Source of the DNA: JAUIAS01 sp030425395
Lineage (GTDB): Bacteria; Pseudomonadota; Alphaproteobacteria; Rhodobacterales; Rhodobacteraceae
Assembly (NCBI GenBank): GCA_043553855.1
Contig: CP121336.1
Location: 2,604,001 to 2,668,000 of the forward strand
DNA: 64,000 nt
Direction: 5' to 3'
The first letter of the stretch is position 1. Every line of letters begins with the position of its first letter. The position numbers and the translations under genes were made by a program. Of the stretch, positions 58,424-64,000 are shown one piece after another. The notes beneath the pieces are model-generated. The model was not told the origin of the DNA and ran no database searches. It worked only from the letters and a program-made list of their open reading frames with translations.

Positions 58424-60189
58424 TGGGTCAGCCTCAGTTGGCGGATGGACGATGCGATGGCGGTGAACGCCGATGAAATGGCAGAGCCGGACGCGTCGAA
58501 ATAATGGCTATCGGAACTGGCGCAGTCCTTGAGGATGGCCCGTCCGCTGCTCGGGGCTTCGAAGCCCACGGCAAAGACGATAATTCCCTGATCCTTGGCC
58601 GTATCGCAGATTTGGGTCGTACGCGTGTTCTTGGTGCTGGAGCCGACATATTTGCGTACCCCGTAATACCAATCATTCCAGGCTTGGCTGTCGTCCATCC
58701 ATGGCTCGTAGAGGTCTTCGACGATCCATTCCAGCGACGTGCGGGCGTAAAGATCTGCATAGGTCAGGATCTCGGCGCTGCCCGGTTCCTCGACGGTGAC
58801 GGTGGTTACAACACGCTTGTAGCGCTTGCATGACCCGTTTTTCTTGTAGGACCGGCAGACGTATTCCGTGATTTCCTCTTCGAACACGCCTTCGCCGTAT
58901 GCATGGTCTTTCCACTCATCGGTATGAGGCCAGTAAAACAGGGGTTCGTTGGTTTCTCCGTCGTTATCTTCGTCATCGTCATCAAGGCCGACGTAGACAG
59001 AATACTTTTCTTCAGCGTCGTTCCACCAGATATTGGATTCGCCTTCGCGGTAATCGTCGTGAACATAGTATTGCGTGGTGTTCTGGCCATCCGTCATCAG
59101 CACCACAACCTTGAGCGTTTCAGTGTCTGCATAGAGCGCGGGGCGGTTGGCGAATTCGCTGGGCACGTGGCCGTCGCCGATCATCGTGGAAAACGGTCCG
59201 CGAAGCGTGGGATCGAGAAATGCCGTAGCCCACTTCATGCCAAGGTCGATCGAGGTGTTCCCGTCGGCCCAGAGATTGTCGATATACGCGTTGATCAATG
59301 TCTTGTCGTTTTGCATCACGAGGACCTCGCGCCGCGAGTCGTCTTCGCAGATCGGATCGGTCACAAGCCGCTTGGGATCATCGTCCCGGCCGTCAAAATC
59401 GCTCCAGGGATCGAAATGCATGGTGCGATCATATTCTTTGCCGGGGATGAGGCCGGGTGTCTGGAAATCCTCGGAGTCAAAGTTCACACAGCGCGAATAG
59501 TTGTGTTCGTCTGTCATCTTGACGTGTTCGGCAAATTCCTGCGGCAGCGACACCTGTGTCGCGTAGGGAATGATGTTGATGGAAACGGGGTTTTCTTCGT
59601 TCGAATTGGCAAGAACACGCGCGACGAAATCCTTGGCCGCCGCCTTCATGTTATACATGCGGCCGTTGTTGTTCATCGACCCGGACACGTCCAGCACCAA
59701 TGAGATTTCCACGCCTTCGATACGCTCCTGCGCCGTTGACCGGGCGCGTGCTGTCAGCGTGTCAACGCCGCTCCATTTCATGAATTGTGTTTCCAGCGTG
59801 GCTTCTGCAGCGGCGGTCACAACCCGATAACCAATCCCCTGATCAACCGTCACCGAAGTCAACGCACCGTTGATCCCGGATTTGGCAAAATAGTCCCGAA
59901 CCACTGCTTCTGCATCAAGTTCCTGATCGAGGTCAGCCGCCGCCAGCACCGCGCGGTCCAGCGTATATTGCAACCCGGTGCGGTCGCGCTCATAGCGCAT
60001 GACGTCGACACCAAGACCCGCCACCATCAGCATGGCGATAAAGATGTAGACCGCGAAAATGACCATGACGCCGGATTCGTCGCGGGCAAAACCGTTCAGA
60101 TGACGGCGCAGCCGCGATGGCACCCCTTTGGCAACCAAAATCCCCGCTGCAACGCCAAAAGGGGTGTTTGATGCACAAGCCTTAAACAT
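58420..60189 (-). CDS. TadG-family protein with von Willebrand factor A domain
   Basis: The 589-residue protein begins with a TadG-like N-terminus (RDESGVMVIFAVYIFIAMLM) and one membrane helix. A vWA domain begins near residue 160, with the MIDAS motif DVSGSMNNN (Asp167) and later NTSIDLGMKWA and VVLMTDGQN. A long insert (about 380-470) is acidic and contains two Cys in CRSYKKNGSCKRYKR. GIIVFAVGFEAPSSG closes the fold. It is the first gene of a three-gene pilus unit and probably anchors or modulates the Tad pilus. Confidence 0.88.
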   Translation of the reverse strand: MFKACASNTPFGVAAGILVAKGVPSRLRRHLNGFARDESGVMVIFAVYIFIAMLMVAGLGVDVMRYERDRTGLQYTLDRAVLAAADLDQELDAEAVVRDYFAKSGINGALTSVTVDQGIGYRVVTAAAEATLETQFMKWSGVDTLTARARSTAQERIEGVEISLVLDVSGSMNNNGRMYNMKAAAKDFVARVLANSNEENPVSINIIPYATQVSLPQEFAEHVKMTDEHNYSRCVNFDSEDFQTPGLIPGKEYDRTMHFDPWSDFDGRDDDPKRLVTDPICEDDSRREVLVMQNDKTLINAYIDNLWADGNTSIDLGMKWATAFLDPTLRGPFSTMIGDGHVPSEFANRPALYADTETLKVVVLMTDGQNTTQYYVHDDYREGESNIWWNDAEEKYSVYVGLDDDDEDNDGETNEPLFYWPHTDEWKDHAYGEGVFEEEITEYVCRSYKKNGSCKRYKRVVTTVTVEEPGSAEILTYADLYARTSLEWIVEDLYEPWMDDSQAWNDWYYGVRKYVGSSTKNTRTTQICDTAKDQGIIVFAVGFEAPSSGRAILKDCASSDSHYFDASGSAISSAFTAIASSIRQLRLTQ

Positions 60190-60476
60190 TTCTTTACCTT
60201 TCTAAACGCCGGGGATGCGTGTCATTTGACGCACTCCAGCCCATCTTTTTTGCTCCGAGAACATGGCCGGATTGGGGCAAAGTCAGATCGAATTCGCGAT
60301 ATGTGTTGGCTGTTTTGTGATGAATTCCCGCGTGACGGCCTGCATTGTTTACGATTTGTGAACAAAGGGCAGCGAGGCTCGCGAATGACAAGGTTTGGAA
60401 TCGTGGCGTGGCAGGGCATACTCGCCCCCAACGCCCCGGCGCGACTCGGGGCGGTAATGGGAGGACGATAAGGCCG

Positions 60477-61907
60477 ATGACCAATGTGAAAGAACCGAGT
60501 TTCCGCGAAAGCGTTGATCTGATGTTCAACAGGGCGGTGTCCTTGATGGATCTGCCGCCCGGGCTTGAGGAAAAAATCCGTGTCTGCAATTCGACTTACA
60601 CGGTGCGTTTCGGTGTGCGTCTGCGCGGCAAGATGCAGACGTTTACAGGATATCGGTCGGTGCATTCCGAACATATGGAACCGGTGAAAGGGGGCATTCG
60701 GTATGCCGCCAACGTGCATCAGGACGAGGTCGAGGCGCTGGCCGCGCTGATGACGTATAAATGCGCATTGGTCGAAACCCCGTTTGGGGGATCCAAGGGG
60801 GGGCTGCGGATTGATCCGCGCCAGTATGAGGAACATGAACTTGAACTCATCACCCGTCGTTTCGCCTATGAACTGGCCAAGCGTGACCTGATTCACCCGT
60901 CCCAGAATGTCCCCGCGCCGGATATGGGCACGGGCGAACGGGAGATGGCGTGGATCGCGGACCAATACGCCCGGATGAACACGACAGACATAAACGCGCG
61001 CGCCTGCGTGACCGGCAAGCCATTGAATGCGGGTGGCATCGCCGGACGCGTCGAAGCTACGGGCCGTGGCGTGCAATACGCGCTGCGCGAGTTTTTCCGC
61101 GATCCGCGCGATATCGAAAAGGCGGGCCTGTCCGGTGGTCTGGACGGCAAGCGCGTGATCGTTCAGGGGCTTGGCAACGTGGGGTATCACGCCGCCAAAT
61201 TCCTGGCCCAGGAAGACGGGGCAAAGATCATCGGGATCATCGAACGGGATGGTGCCTTGTTCGATACGGGCGGTCTGGATGTCGAAGCGGTCCATGAATG
61301 GCTGTCGAAACATGGCGGCGTCGCCGGATTCCCCAACGCGGCCGTGCATGCCGAGGGCGCCGCGGTTCTTGAGGCCGAATGCGATATCCTGATCCCGGCG
61401 GCGCTGGAGGGTGTGATCAACCTTGAAAACGCCGCGCGAATTTCCGCGCCCCTGATCATCGAGGCCGCCAATGGCCCCGTGACGGCCGGAGCGGATGATA
61501 TTCTGCGCCGCAAGGGCACCGTGATCATTCCCGACATGTATGCAAACGCCGGCGGGGTGACGGTGTCCTATTTCGAATGGGTCAAGAACCTGAGCCATAT
61601 CCGCTTTGGCCGGATGCAGCGCAGACAGGAAGAGGCCCGGCACCAGCTTGTGGTGGATGAGCTGGAACGCCTGTCCGACAGTCTTGGCAAGACCTGGAGC
61701 CTGACCCCCGACTTCAAACAGAAATACCTGCGCGGCGCGGATGAGCTTGAACTGGTGCGCTCGGGGCTGGATGACACGATGCGGATTGCCTACCAATCCA
61801 TGCGAGAGGTCTGGCATGGGCGCAGTGATGTCGAGGATTTGCGCACCGCGGCCTATCTGGTGGCCATTGACCGCGTCGCGAGCAGCTATCGCGCGAAGGG
61901 CCTTTAG
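60477..61907 (+). CDS. Glu/Leu/Phe/Val dehydrogenase (NAD(P)-glutamate dehydrogenase type)
   Basis: This 476-residue enzyme has the conserved N-terminal domain: EPVKGGIRYAANVHQDEVEA, then LVETPFGGSKGGLRIDP with the catalytic-site lysine, and QNVPAPDMGTGEREMAWIAD. The Rossmann domain holds VIVQGLGNVGYHAAKFLAQE. It interconverts glutamate and 2-oxoglutarate plus ammonia. The ATG at 60477 lies 14 nt after GGGAGGA; the frame is open 44 codons further. It is followed after 3 nt by a DUF6151 gene. Confidence 0.95.
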   Translation: MTNVKEPSFRESVDLMFNRAVSLMDLPPGLEEKIRVCNSTYTVRFGVRLRGKMQTFTGYRSVHSEHMEPVKGGIRYAANVHQDEVEALAALMTYKCALVETPFGGSKGGLRIDPRQYEEHELELITRRFAYELAKRDLIHPSQNVPAPDMGTGEREMAWIADQYARMNTTDINARACVTGKPLNAGGIAGRVEATGRGVQYALREFFRDPRDIEKAGLSGGLDGKRVIVQGLGNVGYHAAKFLAQEDGAKIIGIIERDGALFDTGGLDVEAVHEWLSKHGGVAGFPNAAVHAEGAAVLEAECDILIPAALEGVINLENAARISAPLIIEAANGPVTAGADDILRRKGTVIIPDMYANAGGVTVSYFEWVKNLSHIRFGRMQRRQEEARHQLVVDELERLSDSLGKTWSLTPDFKQKYLRGADELELVRSGLDDTMRIAYQSMREVWHGRSDVEDLRTAAYLVAIDRVASSYRAKGL

Positions 61908-61910
61908 GCG

Positions 61911-62495
61911 ATGAAATGCTTCGAGGTTGAATGCAAATGTGGGGCGGTGCGGTTGCGGGTCGATGTGCCGCGCCGGGGGGCGGGAACCCGCGTCGTTTGC
62001 CACTGCAAGGACTGTCAGACAGCCGCGAGGGCGCTGGGCGCGCAGGATCTGCTCGGGCCCGGCGCTGGCACGGATATCTGGCAGACGACTCCGGACAAGC
62101 TGTGTATCGTGCAGGGTGGCGAACATCTTCGGGTTCTGCGATTGTCGCCCAAAGGCTTGTCACGCTGGCACGTGGGGTGTTGTGACACGCCGATGATGAA
62201 CACGCTGCGCAAGGCGACCCTGCCGTTTGTGGGTGTTGTTCTGGGCGCACCGGACGTCGCGCGGGACAAGATCACCGGCCCGGTGTTCGCCCATGCCTTT
62301 ACCGCCTCCGCGCCGCCCGGAACGGGCGGGCCTTTGAAGGACGTGAATTTCGCGCGGACGGGTCTGGGCGTTGTCACCCGGATGATCGGGGCCTATCTGT
62401 CGGGCAAATCAGGGGAAAACCCGGTTCTGGGCCTGATGGACGCGCCCGTTCGGGTGCTCAGCCTGGAAGAGCGCAGGGCCGCCACACCTGCTTGA
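61911..62495 (+). CDS. DUF6151-family zinc-binding protein (GFA-like)
   Basis: This 194-residue protein has Cys pairs fitting a glutathione-dependent-formaldehyde-activating-like zinc fold: CFEVECKCGAV, VVCHCKDCQTAAR and HVGCCDTPMMN. It is the usual size of DUF6151. It starts 3 nt after the dehydrogenase stop and is surely co-transcribed. Function unknown. Confidence 0.85.
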   Translation: MKCFEVECKCGAVRLRVDVPRRGAGTRVVCHCKDCQTAARALGAQDLLGPGAGTDIWQTTPDKLCIVQGGEHLRVLRLSPKGLSRWHVGCCDTPMMNTLRKATLPFVGVVLGAPDVARDKITGPVFAHAFTASAPPGTGGPLKDVNFARTGLGVVTRMIGAYLSGKSGENPVLGLMDAPVRVLSLEERRAATPA

Positions 62496-62629
62496 TCAGT
62501 GGGCAGCATGTTTTCAAAACGGCGGATTAGGTCGCTGAAAGACATGTGGCTGTCGAAAAGCGGATGCATTTATCGTGCGGCTGTTGCTAGATTTAGCGCA
62601 ACAGCGTCCGCGTCCCAAGGGAGATAGAT

Positions 62630-63883
62630 ATGCGGTTTTCCGGCCTGCGAATCCTCAAGGAAGGTTTGACCGGCAACAAGGGTTGGACGCCGCATTGGCG
62701 CGACCCGGACCCGAAGGAAGAATACGACATCGTGATCATCGGTGGCGGCGGGCACGGTCTGGCAACCGCCTATTACCTCGCCCGCGATCACGGCCTGACC
62801 AATATCGCGGTGCTTGAGCGCGGCTATATCGGCGGCGGCAATGTGGGGCGCAACACAACGATTGTGCGGGCCAATTACAACATGCCGGGCAATTCCGAAT
62901 TCTACAGCCATTCGCTGCGGCTTTGGGAAGGGTTGGAGGACGATCTCAATTACAACGTGATGCATTCGCAGCGCGGTGTGATCAACCTGTTCCATTCCGA
63001 TGGACAGCGCGACTATGCCGCGCGCCGGGCCAATTCGATGATCCAGCAAGGTGATGATGCCATCCTGCTGGATCGCGAAGGGGTGCGCGAAAAGGTGCCC
63101 TATCTTGATTTCGACAATGCCCGGTTCCCGATTTATGGCGGACTTTACCACCCGCGTGGGGGCACGGCGCGCCATGATGCGGTGGCGTGGGGCTTTGCGC
63201 GTGGGGCAGACCAGCGTGGCGTTGACCTCTTGCAGAATTGCGAAGTCACGGGGATCGACATCGAAAACGGTCAGGTGCGCGGCGTCCAGACATCGCGTGG
63301 CGCGATCCGCGCCAAGAAGGTCGGCATTGTCGTGGCGGGCCGGTCGGGCCAGGTGGCGGCCATGGCCGGTATGCGCTTGCCGATCGAAAGCCACATTCTT
63401 CAGGCCTTTGTCACCGAAGGGCTGAAACCCTGCATTGATCAGGTCGTGACTTTCGGGATGGGGCACTTTTATATCAGCCAGTCCGACAAGGGTGGGTTGG
63501 TGTTTGGTGGCGATCTGGATTTCTACGCCTCTTACGCGTCGCGCGGCAATCTGCCGATGGCCGAACATGTGATGGAGGCGGGCATGGCGCTGATGCCCAT
63601 GATCGGCAAGGCGCGCGTGCTGCGCAGTTGGGGCGGGATCATGGATATGTCGCCCGACGGGTCGCCAATCATCGACCGCACGCCCGTGGATGGATTGTTC
63701 CTGAATTGTGGCTGGTGTTACGGCGGGTTCAAGGCAGTGCCCGGGTCGGGCAGCGTGTTCGCGCATCTTATGGCCACGGGGCGATACCATGACGCGGCCA
63801 CGCGGTTCCGGCTTGACCGGTTCCGCGACGGCTATGGTCTGATGGACGAAGAGGGCACCGGCTCCCAGCACAACCTGCACTGA
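62630..63883 (+). CDS. soxB: Sarcosine oxidase beta subunit
   Basis: This 417-residue flavoprotein has the FAD-binding motif DIVIIGGGGHGLATAYYLAR near residue 32 and the beta-subunit sequence GGGNVGRNTTIVRANY. His residues follow near the covalent-flavin site (PRGGTARHDAVAWGFARGAD). C-terminal NCGWCYGGFKAVPGSGSVFA is typical. In the heterotetramer it oxidises sarcosine to glycine, passing C1 units to tetrahydrofolate. The delta-subunit gene starts 59 nt downstream. Confidence 0.96.
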   Translation: MRFSGLRILKEGLTGNKGWTPHWRDPDPKEEYDIVIIGGGGHGLATAYYLARDHGLTNIAVLERGYIGGGNVGRNTTIVRANYNMPGNSEFYSHSLRLWEGLEDDLNYNVMHSQRGVINLFHSDGQRDYAARRANSMIQQGDDAILLDREGVREKVPYLDFDNARFPIYGGLYHPRGGTARHDAVAWGFARGADQRGVDLLQNCEVTGIDIENGQVRGVQTSRGAIRAKKVGIVVAGRSGQVAAMAGMRLPIESHILQAFVTEGLKPCIDQVVTFGMGHFYISQSDKGGLVFGGDLDFYASYASRGNLPMAEHVMEAGMALMPMIGKARVLRSWGGIMDMSPDGSPIIDRTPVDGLFLNCGWCYGGFKAVPGSGSVFAHLMATGRYHDAATRFRLDRFRDGYGLMDEEGTGSQHNLH

Positions 63884-63941
63884 GTGGCAGACGCCGGGCC
63901 GGGGTATTTGGAACGAGAAAGAAGCAGCAGGGGCATCAGGA

Positions 63942-64000
63942 ATGCGGATCACCTGTCCGATATGCGGGGCGCGCGACCGGCGCGAGTTTTATTATCAGGG
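63942..64000 (+). CDS. soxD: Sarcosine oxidase delta subunit, N-terminal part (cut by window edge)
   Basis: The visible codons read MRITCPICGARDRREFYYQG. The first Cys pair of the zinc site (CPIC) and the RREFYY segment are characteristic of SoxD. GGGGCATCAGGA precedes the ATG. The alpha and gamma genes would be expected further right. Confidence 0.9.
   Translation, partial: MRITCPICGARDRREFYYQ

Noticed and set aside
1..64000. CRISPR arrays, rRNA genes, plasmid or chromosome origins
   Set aside because: No regularly spaced direct repeats, rRNA sequence or DnaA-box/iteron clusters were seen.

Overview
This 64-kb window is from an alphaproteobacterium, most likely a marine Rhodobacterales (Roseobacter-group) genome. 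The pointers are the core order hom-glpX-recJ-tRNA-Glu, sarcosine oxidase soxB/soxD at the right edge, a TadE/TadG pilus set, DMSO-reductase-family and N-methylproline-demethylase-like genes, and high-GC, GTG/TTG-tolerant gene structure. All calls come from reading the sequence; no database search was run.

Layout. (1) 1-2.8 kb: the right part of an IS21-family element (end of istA, whole istB), a gene tail behind it, a SulP transporter without STAS domain, and an IS5-type transposase remnant. (2) 2.8-20.8 kb: metabolic and transport genes. These are a MATE pump, an isochorismatase-like hydrolase with a membrane-protein partner, a Tat-exported two-subunit molybdenum hydroxylase with divergent AraC regulator, an accessory zinc-ribbon protein, an EamA exporter, a SnoaL-like/class III nucleotidyl cyclase fusion, a Tat metallo-beta-lactamase-fold protein, a P5C-reductase-like protein, a BisC-type molybdoenzyme, a homocysteine S-methyltransferase broken by an amber codon, and a StcD-like flavoenzyme. 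(3) 21.1-25.7 kb: a tight run of poorly characterised genes. Two small conserved proteins, a secreted protein of seven Cys/Trp repeats, a DUF1611 P-loop enzyme and an ornithine-racemase-type PLP enzyme overlap or nearly abut, followed by two small hypotheticals. (4) 25.8-32 kb: haloalkane dehalogenase, EamA exporter, LysR regulator divergent from pirin, FMN reductase, DUF2798 and DUF4386 membrane proteins.

(5) 32.4-49.2 kb: a 16.8-kb integrated island in the 3' end of tRNA-Glu(UUC). It is bounded by an 18-bp direct repeat and carries a P4-type integrase next to the left junction, an AlpA-like regulator, small accessory genes, a GC-rich hairpin-dense non-coding stretch, a decayed IS256 and a polymerase-like remnant, a large autotransporter, an intact IS66 element with 8-bp target duplication, a second SnoaL-cyclase paralogue and an HNH endonuclease with four helix-turn-helix units. 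A 184-nt stretch containing each junction repeat is about 74% identical at the two ends, suggesting successive integrations of related islands.

(6) 49.2-64 kb: core chromosome. tRNA-Glu, recJ, glpX, hom, a small lipoprotein, a TetR regulator, a reductive-dehalogenase-like Fe-S protein, a beta-hydroxyacid dehydrogenase, three Tad pilus genes, a Glu/Leu-type dehydrogenase, a DUF6151 protein, soxB and the start of soxD.

The best candidates for something undescribed are the repeat-protein/DUF1611/racemase cluster, the pair of collinear SnoaL-cyclase proteins (one chromosomal, one on the island), the multi-HTH HNH endonuclease, and the hairpin-dense non-coding stretch in the island.
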